Part shown: positions 1 to 9,620 of the stretch, in pieces
How the letters are laid out: every line of letters starts with the position of its first letter
Position numbering within the stretch: the stretch's first letter is position 1
NCBI RefSeq assembly: GCF_000519085.1
Contig: NZ_KI912577.1
Coordinates: 1,555,331-1,619,330 of the forward strand
DNA length: 64,000 bases
Reading direction: 5' to 3'
Source of the DNA: Methylobacterium sp. 10
Lineage (GTDB): Bacteria > Pseudomonadota > Alphaproteobacteria > Rhizobiales > Beijerinckiaceae
Translations under genes and position numbers: made by a program
The notes under the pieces: model-generated
Told to the model about the DNA's origin: nothing
Seen by the model: only the letters and a program-made list of their open reading frames with translations
Databases searched by the model: none

Positions 1-420
1 TTCATCGCCACCGACGACAGCACGACCGACGCCAAGGTCACCCTCACGGAGTTCAAGGACCTCGCCGGCAATGACGGCACCTCCACCGCGTCCGCTCCGG
101 TCACGGTCGACACCGTCAACCCGACGGCAACGGTCGTGATCGGGGATGCCAGCTTCAGCGACGGCAACCTGACCTCGACGGTGACCTTCACCTTCACGGA
201 AGCGGTCGATCCGACTTCTCTCGACCTCGATGTCACCGGCGGCAGCATCGATCCGAACTCGATCGTCGTTGCCGATGGCGGGCGCACCGCCACGGCCACC
301 TTCACTGCCACCAACAACAGCACGACCGACGCCAAGGTCACCCTCACGGCGTTCGCGGACCTCGCCGGCAATGCCGGGACCTCCGCCGCGTCCGATCCGG
401 TCCCGGTCGATACCGTCAAC
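1..420 (+). repeat. Near-identical 300-bp Ig-domain repeat
   Basis: Bases 1-120 and 301-420 align without gaps at exactly 300-bp spacing, and most positions are identical, including a long shared run over the ACC-GAC-GCC-AAG-GTC-ACC codons. This gives one 100-residue Ig-like module repeated. The similarity at DNA level points to recent duplication. More copies may lie upstream of the window. Confidence 0.8.
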
Positions 421-3162
421 CCGTCGGCGATCTCGATCACCGCGGCTGACGAAAGCCTCAACGTCGCCGGAAATACTACGCTGGTGACCTTCACCTTCTC
501 GGAGGCCGTCCTAGGCTTCGAGGCCAGCGATGTCGCCTACGACACGTCCACTGGAACGCTGGGAGCCCTGACGAGCGACGACGGTATCACCTGGACGGGA
601 GAGTTCACGGCGAAACCGGGCATCACCGGCACGGCGACGCTGTCGATCGGTGGAAACGGGGCCGACTATACCGATCTGGTCGGCAATACAGGGGTGCAAG
701 GCGGATCGCTGATCCTGGCCATCGATACGGCACCAGCGACCCTTGGCGGGTTCACGATCTCGACGGACAATGGGCAAAGCGGCACCGACAAGATCACGCG
801 CGACAACACCCTCTCGGTCAGCGGATCCGTCAGTGGTGTCGCCAACGGCACGGAAGTGCATGTCGCCGTGATTGATGGTGACGAACTCGTCACCACCCTG
901 ACCGGCACGGTCCTGAACGGCGCCTTCACCACGAACGTCAGCGCCATCCTTGCTTCGGCTGGTGCTGAGGGTCGGGACTATACGTTCTCGGCTTCGGTGA
1001 CGGATGCGAGCGGCAACATCACCACCGAGAGCTTCAACGCCACGGTCGATCGTGCGACGACGGTGGCCACCATCGGACTGGCGTCGGGCTCCGATCAGGG
1101 CGTGCCCGGCGACGGGATCACCAGCAACGCGACGCCGGACTTCTTCGGAACCGCTGAAGCCGGTGCGACGGTCGACGTGTTCCTGGATGGCGAACTCCTC
1201 GGTACGGCGGTGGCGAATGAGAACGGCTTGTTCATCGTGTCCTTCGCCGAATCGGGTCTCGATCCACTCAGCAACGGCACCTACACGCTGACCACCAGCA
1301 GCACCGACGTCGCAGGAAACACCAAGCAGGACACGGTCGGTACAACCTTCACCATCGATCGGACGGCTCCGACCGCCACGATCACGCTGAGCGATACCTC
1401 ACTGGTGGCCGGCGAGACCGCGACCGTGACGATTACCTTCTCGGAGGCTGTCGCGGGCTTCGCTCTCGGAGACCTGGTCAGCGGCAATGGCGAGCTGCGC
1501 GAGCTGAGCGGCCCCACCGCCGGCCCGAACGGGTCGGTCGTCTATACCGCGACGCTGACCCCGACCGCCAATTCCGAGGACGGCACCAACGTCGTCACCC
1601 TCTCCACCCAGTACACGGACGTGGCCGGCAATACCGGAACCACGGCCAGCACGGGGAACTTCACCGTCGACACCCTGGCACCGACGGTACTCACCGTGGC
1701 GGTCTCCGGTGCTGGCATCACGGATGGTTCGGGAACGCTGGTCACGGGTCAGACCGTCTCCTTCACCTTGGCCATGTCCGAAGCCGTGATCGTCTCGAAC
1801 GGTGGCGCGCTGGTGCTCACCCTGAGCAATGGAACGACCGCACTCTACAGCCAGGAGAAATCGACGGGGACGAGCCTCGTGTTCGACTACACGGTGCTCG
1901 TCGACCAGATTTCCAGCGACCTTGCGATCACCGGTGTCTCCTTGAATGGAGCCTCGATCGCCGATGTGAGCGGGAATCCCTTCGACATCAGCGGGACGGC
2001 GGTCAATCCTGCCGGTACCCTGACGATCGATGGTTACACTGGCACGAGTGGCAGTGACACGTTCCGCGGCACCACCGGAGCCGAAACCTTCACCGGGTTG
2101 GGCGGTGCCGACACCTACATCGTCGACAATATCGGTGACCAGGTCATCGAGGCACCGGGCGGTGACACCGATACCGTGCGGACCAGCGTGAACTTTACCC
2201 TCGGGGCTGGCCAGGGAATCGAAGTGCTCCGCGGTTCCGGAATCGTCGGTCTCGCACTGACCGGCAACGAGTTCGACAACAGGATCGTCGGAACGTCCGG
2301 TAACGACATCATCGATGGCAAGGCCGGCATCGATGCGCTGTTCGGCAACTTGGGCGACGACACCTACTATGTCGACAATGTCTCCGATCAGGTGACCGAG
2401 GCGGCTCAAGCCGGTAACGACACGGTCCATGCGTCCGTCAGCTACACGCTGAAGGCGGGCCAGGAAATCGAGACTCTCGAAGGCTCGGGTTCGACGGGGC
2501 TGACGCTGACCGGCAACAACTTCGCCAACAGGATCGTCGGAACCGAGGGCAACGACATCCTCGACGGCAAGACAGGGGCGGACACGCTGTCCGGTGGCAT
2601 AGGCAACGATAGCTACTACGTCGACAACGCGAACGATCATCTGATCGAGACGACCGGTACCGACACGGTCTACGCCAGCGTCAGCTACGCGCTGGAGACG
2701 GGTGTGGAGATCGAGGCTCTCCGAGCCTTCGGTTCCAAGGGTCTGACGCTCACGGGCAACGAGTTTGCCAATACGATCGTGGGTGGAGCGGCCAAGGACG
2801 TGATCGTCGGTGGACTGGGTCAGGACACCCTGGTGGGTGGAGCAGGAAACGATACCTTCGTCTTCAAGACGTTAAGCGATAGCGGCAGCGGCGCCGCGAA
2901 CCGCGATGCGATCCTGGACTTCAAGGTGGATCTCGATCACATCGACCTGTCGGGCATTCAAGCCGTGAGCGGAGCCGCGACAGACCAGTCCTTCTCCTTC
3001 ATCGAGGGGGCGTTCACCAAGCATAAGGGAGAACTCCACGCCGTCGCCTCTGGAAGCTCGACGATCATCGAGGGTGACGTCGATGGAAACGGCAAGGCGG
3101 ACTTCCAGATCGTCCTGCGAGGCACGATCGACGCGCTGCATGCGAACGACTTCGTGCTGTAG
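1..3162 (+). CDS. Ig-like repeat / RTX calcium-binding adhesin-like protein (5' end outside window)
   Basis: The frame is open from the first base, so only the last 1053 residues are seen. Residues 1 to about 680 are Ig/cadherin-like beta repeats with recurring VTFTFSEAV and DLAGN-type motifs. From about residue 685, RTX-like repeats follow (GGADTYIVDN, GDDTYYVDN, GNDSYYVDN, GAGNDTFVF). The C-terminal block has an LDFKVDLDHIDLSGI segment and a DGNGKADFQIVL calcium-loop motif like that of serralysin-type C-termini. RTX repeats bind calcium outside the cell, and such proteins are usually exported by a type I system through an uncleaved C-terminal signal. No ABC/MFP/TolC exporter genes lie in the window. 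A large surface or biofilm adhesin is the likely role (inference). A hairpin terminator follows the stop codon. Confidence 0.88.
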   Translation, partial: FIATDDSTTDAKVTLTEFKDLAGNDGTSTASAPVTVDTVNPTATVVIGDASFSDGNLTSTVTFTFTEAVDPTSLDLDVTGGSIDPNSIVVADGGRTATATFTATNNSTTDAKVTLTAFADLAGNAGTSAASDPVPVDTVNPSAISITAADESLNVAGNTTLVTFTFSEAVLGFEASDVAYDTSTGTLGALTSDDGITWTGEFTAKPGITGTATLSIGGNGADYTDLVGNTGVQGGSLILAIDTAPATLGGFTISTDNGQSGTDKITRDNTLSVSGSVSGVANGTEVHVAVIDGDELVTTLTGTVLNGAFTTNVSAILASAGAEGRDYTFSASVTDASGNITTESFNATVDRATTVATIGLASGSDQGVPGDGITSNATPDFFGTAEAGATVDVFLDGELLGTAVANENGLFIVSFAESGLDPLSNGTYTLTTSSTDVAGNTKQDTVGTTFTIDRTAPTATITLSDTSLVAGETATVTITFSEAVAGFALGDLVSGNGELRELSGPTAGPNGSVVYTATLTPTANSEDGTNVVTLSTQYTDVAGNTGTTASTGNFTVDTLAPTVLTVAVSGAGITDGSGTLVTGQTVSFTLAMSEAVIVSNGGALVLTLSNGTTALYSQEKSTGTSLVFDYTVLVDQISSDLAITGVSLNGASIADVSGNPFDISGTAVNPAGTLTIDGYTGTSGSDTFRGTTGAETFTGLGGADTYIVDNIGDQVIEAPGGDTDTVRTSVNFTLGAGQGIEVLRGSGIVGLALTGNEFDNRIVGTSGNDIIDGKAGIDALFGNLGDDTYYVDNVSDQVTEAAQAGNDTVHASVSYTLKAGQEIETLEGSGSTGLTLTGNNFANRIVGTEGNDILDGKTGADTLSGGIGNDSYYVDNANDHLIETTGTDTVYASVSYALETGVEIEALRAFGSKGLTLTGNEFANTIVGGAAKDVIVGGLGQDTLVGGAGNDTFVFKTLSDSGSGAANRDAILDFKVDLDHIDLSGIQAVSGAATDQSFSFIEGAFTKHKGELHAVASGSSTIIEGDVDGNGKADFQIVLRGTIDALHANDFVL

Positions 3163-3191
3163 TATCGGCCGCCTCATGTGAGGCTATAGCG

Positions 3192-3225
3192 AGCCCCGTG
3201 TGCCACTGATCCGGCACGCGGGGCT
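3192..3225 (+). terminator. Hairpin terminator after the RTX gene
   Basis: A 13-bp stem (AGCCCCGTGTGCC with GGCACGCGGGGCT, one G-T pair) encloses an 8-base loop, 30 bp after the RTX stop. The T-tract is poor, so efficiency is uncertain. It also separates this gene from the convergent AraC gene. Confidence 0.6.
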
Positions 3226-3306
3226 TCCTCGTCTTGGGGACCGTGCTGCCGGAAGGCGGCGGAGCTTTCGTATCGCTTCAGGTTCGAACGATCTCGCCGT
3301 GCCGGC

Positions 3307-4164
3307 CTATCCGTTCGCTTGCTGCCTCTTCCATGCGAGGGGCGCCATCGCCTTGTAGCGCTTGAAGGCGGCCGAGAACTGGCTCGGATCGTCGTAGCCG
3401 ACGAGAGCCGCGATCGAGGCGACGGGGAGGGGGGAGCGCGTGAGGAGCTCGGCCGCCCGATCGAGGCGACGGCGAGTGATGAAGGCGTAGGGCGGCACGC
3501 CCACCGAGGCCTGGAAGCAACGGCTGAAATAATGCTCGCTCAACCCAGCGATGCGGGCGAGATCGGCCACGCGCAGGTCGTCACCGAGACTGGCGTCGAT
3601 GAACGCCACGACATCGGACATCTGCCGCGCCGTGAGCCCATGTGCGGAGACAGGTTCGGGCCGGGACGCGGCATGGGCCAGCCTGTGCACCACGATGGCC
3701 AGGGCATGATCGAAGAACGCCGTGGCAAAACCGTGAAGCCCGGCTTCCTCCCACATGGCGGTCAACGTGGCCGTCAGCAGGGGGTCGTCGTGGTAGGTCG
3801 ACGCCAGCGCCTCGATCTCCAGTCGGCCCCCCGGAAGCTCGGCGGCCAGCCGCTTCAGGCGTCGCTCGGAGATCCCGAGGGCAAGCAGGCTCATGCGCGG
3901 CCCGAACCCTTCGCCGCCGTCATAGGGTGCCCCCAGGCCCACGCGTCCCGGCACGAACAGGCCGTCGAGTTTCTGGGTCCGGCTGTTCCGAAGCAGGCGA
4001 CCGCCGCCGCTCGTGCAGAGGTGGATCCAGAGGGTGTCCGTATTCTCGTAGGCGCCCTCGTAATCCTCGTAATCCGACCGGGTCATGATCGTATCGAGGC
4101 TGAGATCGGCGCGGACGATCTCGTGGGTGGCTTCTACGATCCGTGGAGGAGGGTCTGTGGTCAT
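3307..4164 (-). CDS. AraC-family transcriptional regulator
   Basis: The 285-residue protein has a C-terminal AraC/XylS double helix-turn-helix (about residues 185-285): DLARIAGLSEHYFSRCFQAS is the first helix pair, and VASIAALVGYDDPSQFSAAF is the second. The N-terminal ~170 residues look like a cupin-type sensor domain. The start at 4164 (MTTDPPPRI) is preferred over the frame extension to 4236, which adds 24 residues unlike the family. It is divergent from the TonB receptor across a 277-bp gap that holds an AT-rich palindrome, so control of the receptor is plausible. The ligand is unknown. Confidence 0.85.
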   Translation of the reverse strand: MTTDPPPRIVEATHEIVRADLSLDTIMTRSDYEDYEGAYENTDTLWIHLCTSGGGRLLRNSRTQKLDGLFVPGRVGLGAPYDGGEGFGPRMSLLALGISERRLKRLAAELPGGRLEIEALASTYHDDPLLTATLTAMWEEAGLHGFATAFFDHALAIVVHRLAHAASRPEPVSAHGLTARQMSDVVAFIDASLGDDLRVADLARIAGLSEHYFSRCFQASVGVPPYAFITRRRLDRAAELLTRSPLPVASIAALVGYDDPSQFSAAFKRYKAMAPLAWKRQQANG

Positions 4165-4255
4165 GCATTCGCTGCGGTTGGACGATTGCCTTGTCAAAAC
4201 ACAACCGGAAGTGGATCGTTGAGCCGCGATGGACAATCGCTATTCAACGACAGAG

Positions 4256-4272
4256 TTTGTAATTATTCAAAT
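4256..4272 (+). promoter_or_regulatory. Possible iron-control (Irr ICE-like) site
   Basis: TTTGTAATTATTCAAAT agrees with the rhizobial Irr iron-control element TTTAGAA-NNN-TTCTAAA at most fixed positions. It sits in an unusually AT-rich patch between the AraC regulator and the TonB-dependent receptor, where an iron operator would be expected. The match is imperfect and was judged by eye. Confidence 0.33.
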
Positions 4273-4441
4273 TATACTGTGTAATCCCGCAACAGAGGCG
4301 GCGCATCTTCGCTTTCTCATCTTGAATGGCAGACTAGGCGTATTTTTCGCAGGAATTCAATACCGCGTCCCGGCCCTGGGTGAGTAATCAGGGCGCTGCG
4401 CCGGCAGAGCACGATTGCCGGCGATGGTGCGAGAGGCGACG

Positions 4442-6652
4442 ATGCGGGACGATTTCGAAACACTCTTCTGTTCGGTCTTGAGGGGGGCCGCGCTCGGGAC
4501 ACTCATCACGGTCGGCATCGGGCGTCCGGCCGCCGCCGAGGACGCCCTGCGGAGCGTGACCCTCGACCAGTTGAGCGTCGATGCCGTCTCTTCCCGCAGC
4601 CCCAACGGGATCATCGGCGCGTCGCCGCCGCCGTATGCCGGCGGTCAGGTCGCCAGCGGTACGCGGGTCGGAGTGCTCGGCACCAGCAGCGTCTTCGATA
4701 CGCCCTTCAACATCACCGGCTATACCGACACCCTCGTCCGGGACCAGCAGGCCCAGAGCCTGATCGATGTCGCCACGAACGATCCGTCCGTCCGCGCCGT
4801 CACGTCCAGCACGAGCGCCGCCGGCAACCAGTTCTACATCCGCGGTTTCCCGGTCTATGCCAGCGATATCGCGTTCGACGGGCTCTACGGCGTGGTCGAT
4901 AGCCGCCGGCCGACGATCTACAACGTGGAGCGCGTGGAGATCCTCAAGGGGCCGAGCGCCCTCGTCAACGGCATCGCCCCCATCGGTGGCATCGGCGGCA
5001 GCATCAACCTCATCCCCAAGCGCGCCTATGACGAGCCGCTGACCCGGATCACGCCGTTCTTCATCTCCCAGGGCCAATTCGGCACGGCGGTGGATATCGG
5101 CCGGCGCTTCGGCGATGCGAAGGAATGGGGCGTGCGAGTCAACGGCGTCTATCGCAACGGCGAATCCGCCATCGACCGCGAGCGGCTCGAAGTGGGATTC
5201 GGTTCGATCGGCCTCGATTATCGCGGTGACCGCGTCCGCCTCTCCGCCGATTTCGGCTATCAGGTCGACGATTACCGCCGGAACCGGTCGTTCCTCACGG
5301 TGGCGCCCGGCATCCAGATCCCGAGGGCGCCCAATCTCACCCTCAACCAGAACCAGCCCTACGAATTCCAGCGGACCGAGACCAAGTTCGGTACCTTCCG
5401 TGCCGAATACGACCTCACCCCCGATACCACGCTCTATGCCGGTTTCGGCGGACACTCGACCCAGGAAAGCGCGCTCGCCAGCTTCCAGACCCTGGTGACG
5501 TCGATGGGGGGTGTCGCCGGCCCGTTCGCCCGGCAGCAATACGTCACCGAATCCTACTCGGCCGAGGCCGGCCTGCGGACCCGGTTCCAGACGGGACCCA
5601 TCGCGCACCGGGCCAGCGTTTCCGCCGTCGGTTTCTGGAGCACGACGAACTATCCGAAAGCCGTGCAATTCCTGCCCGGCGGCGTCTCGAACATCTACAG
5701 CCCGCTCTCCATCGCGGCCCCGGCCTATACCGACATCGATATCGGGAATGCCCGTGGCTCCATGCAGATCAACCGCAGCGTCGCCTTCGCCGACACCCTG
5801 TCGTCCCTCGACGAGCGGGTACTCCTCACCGTGGGTGGCCGCTTCCAGCAGATCGGGGTCAAGGGCTACGACTTCTCGCCCGGCAGCCCCAGCTTCGGTG
5901 ACGCCACGTCGAGCTACGACAAGGTCGCCTGGACGCCGGCGGTCGGCCTCGTCGTCAAGCCGCTGGAGCACCTCTCCCTCTACGGCAACTACATCGAAGG
6001 CCTGCTCTCGAGCGGCGCCTCGCCGGTCACGGCGAGCAACCCGAACCAGGCGCTCCCGCCGACCATCGCCGACCAGAAGGAGATCGGCGTGAAGTACGAT
6101 TTCGGCGTCGTCGGTGTCAGCGCCGCCCTGTTCGAGATCAACCAGCCGAACGCCTTCCAGGACCCGGCGACGCGGAACTATGCGCTCAACGGCCTGCAGC
6201 GGAACCGGGGGATCGAGTTCAGTCTGTTCGGCGAGATCGCGCCGGGCGCGCGCCTCATCGGGGGCATCGCCTTCACCGACGGTCGCCTGGTGCGGACCGA
6301 GGGCGGAGCCTTCGACGGCAACGTCGCGCCCGGTGTCCCCGGCACCACGATCAGCCTCTACGGCGAATACGACCTGCCGCCCTGGTTGCCGCGCGGCCTG
6401 ACCCTGACCGGCCGGGTCATCCACACCGCGTCCCAATACTACGATCAGACCAATCTGCAGCGCATCCCGGATTGGACGCGGTTTGATGCCGGCCTCCGCT
6501 ACACGTTCCTCGGCACGTGGGGCAAACCCGTGACGGTGCGGGCCACGGTGGAGAACGTGTCGGGCGAGAATTACTGGGCGTCCACCGGAAACGGGTTCCT
6601 CACGCTGGGAGCGCCCCGGACCTACCTCGTCTCGGCCCAGCTGGACTTCTGA
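4442..6652 (+). CDS. TonB-dependent siderophore receptor
   Basis: The 736-residue outer-membrane receptor has a signal sequence (hydrophobic ALGTLITVGIG, then AAAEDA). A plug domain covers about residues 65-190 (TPFNITGYTDTL, YNVERVEILKGPSALVNG, GGIGGSINLIPKRA). A ~530-residue beta-barrel ends in the aromatic residue typical of the family (SAQLDF). It imports a ferric siderophore, probably hydroxamate- or catecholate-like, using TonB/ExbBD energy. No N-terminal signalling (STN) domain is visible, so a FecR/FecI-type cascade is unlikely. ATG also occurs at 4424. It is followed after 2 bp by a PepSY protein, forming an iron-uptake operon. Confidence 0.92.
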   Translation: MRDDFETLFCSVLRGAALGTLITVGIGRPAAAEDALRSVTLDQLSVDAVSSRSPNGIIGASPPPYAGGQVASGTRVGVLGTSSVFDTPFNITGYTDTLVRDQQAQSLIDVATNDPSVRAVTSSTSAAGNQFYIRGFPVYASDIAFDGLYGVVDSRRPTIYNVERVEILKGPSALVNGIAPIGGIGGSINLIPKRAYDEPLTRITPFFISQGQFGTAVDIGRRFGDAKEWGVRVNGVYRNGESAIDRERLEVGFGSIGLDYRGDRVRLSADFGYQVDDYRRNRSFLTVAPGIQIPRAPNLTLNQNQPYEFQRTETKFGTFRAEYDLTPDTTLYAGFGGHSTQESALASFQTLVTSMGGVAGPFARQQYVTESYSAEAGLRTRFQTGPIAHRASVSAVGFWSTTNYPKAVQFLPGGVSNIYSPLSIAAPAYTDIDIGNARGSMQINRSVAFADTLSSLDERVLLTVGGRFQQIGVKGYDFSPGSPSFGDATSSYDKVAWTPAVGLVVKPLEHLSLYGNYIEGLLSSGASPVTASNPNQALPPTIADQKEIGVKYDFGVVGVSAALFEINQPNAFQDPATRNYALNGLQRNRGIEFSLFGEIAPGARLIGGIAFTDGRLVRTEGGAFDGNVAPGVPGTTISLYGEYDLPPWLPRGLTLTGRVIHTASQYYDQTNLQRIPDWTRFDAGLRYTFLGTWGKPVTVRATVENVSGENYWASTGNGFLTLGAPRTYLVSAQLDF

Positions 6653-6654
6653 CG

Positions 6655-7830
6655 ATGGCGACGGGCCCCGACGCGCCGCGCCTGCGAGCCTTCCGGCTCT
6701 GGTCGTTCGTCCATAGCTGGACGAGCCTCATCAGCATGGTCTTCATGCTGATGCTGTGCCTGACGGGCCTGCCGCTGATCTTCCATCACGAGCTCAACGG
6801 CTTCCTCGGCTACGAGCCCGAGGTGCCGGCGATGCCGGCGGGGACGACGCACGTGTCGTTGGACACGGTCGTCGCCACCGCCATGGCCTCGAAGCCCGGG
6901 CTCGTGGTCCAGTACCTCGTCTTCGATCACGACGAGCCGGATGTCGCCTTCGTCAATCTCGCGCGGGACGTCCGTTCACCTCCGTCGGACATGACGATCC
7001 TGTCCCTCGACCGGCGCAACGCCGCCCTTCTGCGGGAGCCCAAGCCGAACGAAGGCCCCGTCGGCTTCCTGCTGCAGCTGCATGTCGACATGTTCCTCGG
7101 CCTCGGCGGCAAGCTCTTCCTCGGCGCGATGGGCTTCCTCTTCGTGATGGCGATCGTCTCCGGCATCGTCCTCTACGGGCCGTTCATGCGAAAGCTCGAC
7201 TTCGGGACCGTCCGCCGCGCCCGGACGCGGCGGATCAAGTGGCTCGACTGGCACAACCTCGTCGGCGTCGCGACCTTGTGCTGGGCGCTGATCGTCGGGG
7301 GCACGGGGGTGGTGAACACCTGGGCCGACCTCATGCTGAAGGTCTGGCAATTCGGCCAGCTCGCCGAGATGACGGCCCCCTATCGCGACGCTCCGCGCCC
7401 CGTCCGCCTCGCCTCCATCGCCGAGGCGGTGGCGACGGCCAAGGCCGCGGCACCGAACATGAGCCCTCGCTTCGTCGCCTATCCCGGCACCGTCGTGAGC
7501 AGCAACAATCACTACGCCGTGTTCATGGCCGGCGACACACCGTTGACCTCGCGGCTGCTCAAGCCCGCCCTGATCGACGCCGAGACCGGCGAGCTCACCG
7601 ACATGCGCGCGATGCCCTGGTACATCCAGGCCCTGCTGGTCTCGCAACCCCTGCATTTCGGCGATTACGGAGGCCTTCCCCTGAAAATCGTCTGGGCGCT
7701 TCTCGATCTCGCGACCATCGTCGTGCTCTGCAGCGGGCTGTATCTCTGGATCGCCCGCAGGCGATCGAGGACGGCCGGCGACCGGGCGCGGACCGGCGCC
7801 GGATTGTCTCGTGCAGGAGCCGCGGAATGA
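6655..7830 (+). CDS. PepSY-associated transmembrane protein
   Basis: The 391-residue inner-membrane protein has about four membrane segments: near the N-terminus (SLISMVFMLMLCLTGLPLIF), LFLGAMGFLFVMAIVSGIVL, LVGVATLCWALIVGGTGVV, and near the C-terminus (IVWALLDLATIVVLCSGLYL). The conserved His residues in LHVDMFLGLGGK and WLDWHN and the overall plan match PepSY_TM proteins. Such proteins commonly sit beside siderophore receptors and have been proposed as ferric-siderophore reductases. It starts 2 bp after the receptor stop and overlaps the next small gene by 4 bp (ATGA), so the three genes are cotranscribed. Confidence 0.88.
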   Translation: MATGPDAPRLRAFRLWSFVHSWTSLISMVFMLMLCLTGLPLIFHHELNGFLGYEPEVPAMPAGTTHVSLDTVVATAMASKPGLVVQYLVFDHDEPDVAFVNLARDVRSPPSDMTILSLDRRNAALLREPKPNEGPVGFLLQLHVDMFLGLGGKLFLGAMGFLFVMAIVSGIVLYGPFMRKLDFGTVRRARTRRIKWLDWHNLVGVATLCWALIVGGTGVVNTWADLMLKVWQFGQLAEMTAPYRDAPRPVRLASIAEAVATAKAAAPNMSPRFVAYPGTVVSSNNHYAVFMAGDTPLTSRLLKPALIDAETGELTDMRAMPWYIQALLVSQPLHFGDYGGLPLKIVWALLDLATIVVLCSGLYLWIARRRSRTAGDRARTGAGLSRAGAAE

Positions 7831-8012
7831 AGACGCGGCCGCTCATCCGATCCCGGGTCTGGGCCATTCCATCGATCCTTGCGGCTTTGACCCTGCTCAG
7901 CCTGCTGATCGCGCTGGTCGTCGATGGAGTCTGGGACAGCCTGGCCAGCGCCGTATTGGCCGGAATCTTGATCTATATGACCTACGAAGGCTTTCGTTCG
8001 CGAAGGACGTAG
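7827..8012 (+). CDS. Small membrane protein of the siderophore-receptor operon
   Basis: This 61-residue protein has two hydrophobic stretches, IPSILAALTLLSLLIALVVD and LASAVLAGILIYMTYEGF, separated by a short acidic/Trp loop. It has a basic N-terminus and an RSRRT tail. Its start codon overlaps the stop of the PepSY gene. Small two-helix proteins of this type often close receptor-PepSY operons, but I do not know the function. An accessory subunit of the PepSY protein is a guess. Confidence 0.75.
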   Translation: MKTRPLIRSRVWAIPSILAALTLLSLLIALVVDGVWDSLASAVLAGILIYMTYEGFRSRRT

Positions 8013-8133
8013 CATCAAGGCAGGTGTCGCCAGATCCGCGCAGCGTCGCGGGAGTGGCCTTCACCGCCCCCTCGATCACGGTCATCCTGCAAACTCCTGC
8101 CTCCGACCACCCGGCGTCGCCGCCAGCACTTGG

Positions 8134-9543
8134 CTAGCCCGCCAACTCGCGTGCTAAATCTCCGACCCGTTTCAGATCGGCGACGAAGGCCGCGTAGGCG
8201 TCGTCTTTCGCCTCGTCGGGCAGGCGCAGGAGATAGGAGGGGTGCACGGTGATGAACCCCTCATAGGCCTTGCCGAAGGAGGCGGGTCCGCGCGCGCGGG
8301 TGATGGGGATCGCCTTGCCCGTCAAGGCCAGGACGGCGGTGGCACCCAGGGCCACGACGAGTTTGGGCGCGACGAAATCCAGCTCCCGATCGAGCCACCA
8401 GCGGTAATGGCTCACCTCCCCGGCGGTGGGTTTCTGGTGGATGCGACGCTTGCCGCGCTCCTCGAACTTGAAATGCTTGACCGCATTGGTGAGGTAGGCC
8501 GCGTTCCGCTGGATGCCCGCATCCGCCATGGCGCGGGACAGGAGCTGTCCGGCGGGCCCCACGAAGGGCCGGCCCTGCCGGTCCTCCTGGTCGCCCGGCT
8601 GTTCGCCGACGAAGGCGATGGCGGCGTGGGCGGGCCCTTCGCCGAGGACCGCCTGGGTCGCACCCGGCACCAGGGGCTCCGAGCGCCGGATGATGGCGTT
8701 GAGTTCCTCCAGGGAGGCTGGGTCCTGGTCGGACATCGCGGCGACGGCCTTGGCGGGGTTTCGCTTTGTCGGCATCTGCGGTTCCCTCTCGATCATCGCC
8801 TCCGTGCGGGCCGTCGCGGCGCGGACGAGGCCGGGGATCGCCGCGGTCTCGGGCATGTTGCGCCAGTATTTCTTCGGCATCTCCGCCCGCATGGCGGCGA
8901 GGTTGGTGCGGGCGGGGTTGAACGTACTCTCGTAGTAATCGCGCCAGCCGGCCTCGAACCCATCTGCTTCGGGCGCATCCTCGCGACGTCCCGGCGGGCC
9001 GAAGGTCAGAGCGTCGCCGTCCCAATGCGCCGAGCCGTCCGGCGTCAGGATCGACCAATGCAGGGAGCGGAACCGCGCGACGAAGAACGTGCTCGCCGCC
9101 TCCAGGATGTGGTGGTCCGGCTCGAACCAGGCGACGAAGCGCTCGACCCCGTCGGCCTCCGTCCGTCGGAAGCGCAGGAAGGCGTGCATCTTGTGCAGGT
9201 CGCGGGCGATGGCCTTGCGCATCCGGTCGAGACGATGGACCAGCGGGTCGCTTCCCACCTCCATCAACCCGCGCTCGCCGTGGGTGACGCGCCAGATCAG
9301 GGCATAGAGCAGGGCGTAGCGCTCGGGGTCGCGGTGCGGGACGACCATGCGGATCAGGTCGGCCACCGCGCGGGGCAGGCTCAGCGGAACCTCGGTGCCG
9401 GCGTCGCCGCCGGTGTCCAGGGCGAACAGGCCGGGCGCCTCGCCGATCGACCAGACCACCGCGTCGGGCGGAACCGATGCGGCGGCGAGGCGCCGGGCCG
9501 CAGCGCGAAAGCCGTCGAGGTCGGCGCCGTCGCGAAGGGCCAT
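8134..9543 (-). CDS. udgX: DUF4130 / UdgX fusion uracil-DNA glycosylase
   Basis: The 469-residue fusion has a DUF4130 domain in its N-terminal half (about residues 80-240, with YALLYALIWRVTHGE and MHAFLRFRR). The C-terminal half is a family-4-like uracil-DNA glycosylase with GEQPGDQEDRQGRPFVGPAG, YLTNAVKHFKFE, the diagnostic loop GKRRIHQKP and VHPSYLLR. The KRRIH loop is the UdgX signature. In UdgX its histidine forms a covalent bond with the abasic sugar after uracil removal. The ATG at 9543 is the only start that keeps the whole DUF4130 domain. It follows the radical SAM gene by about 77 bp on the same strand, and the two are a known conserved pair. Confidence 0.9.
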   Translation of the reverse strand: MALRDGADLDGFRAAARRLAAASVPPDAVVWSIGEAPGLFALDTGGDAGTEVPLSLPRAVADLIRMVVPHRDPERYALLYALIWRVTHGERGLMEVGSDPLVHRLDRMRKAIARDLHKMHAFLRFRRTEADGVERFVAWFEPDHHILEAASTFFVARFRSLHWSILTPDGSAHWDGDALTFGPPGRREDAPEADGFEAGWRDYYESTFNPARTNLAAMRAEMPKKYWRNMPETAAIPGLVRAATARTEAMIEREPQMPTKRNPAKAVAAMSDQDPASLEELNAIIRRSEPLVPGATQAVLGEGPAHAAIAFVGEQPGDQEDRQGRPFVGPAGQLLSRAMADAGIQRNAAYLTNAVKHFKFEERGKRRIHQKPTAGEVSHYRWWLDRELDFVAPKLVVALGATAVLALTGKAIPITRARGPASFGKAYEGFITVHPSYLLRLPDEAKDDAYAAFVADLKRVGDLARELAG

Positions 9544-9620
9544 CGTCTGGAGGGATCCTCCCGACCCTCCCTCCTCCCCCGCAGAGGGGGCAGGGAAGAG
9601 CGGCGTGTCATCCGGCACCG

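Noticed and set aside
4388..6436. 682-residue open frame on the minus strand
   Set aside because: It lies wholly inside the TonB receptor gene. Its translation is Arg/Asp/Gly/Val-rich low-complexity sequence without domains, as expected for the antisense of a high-GC gene.
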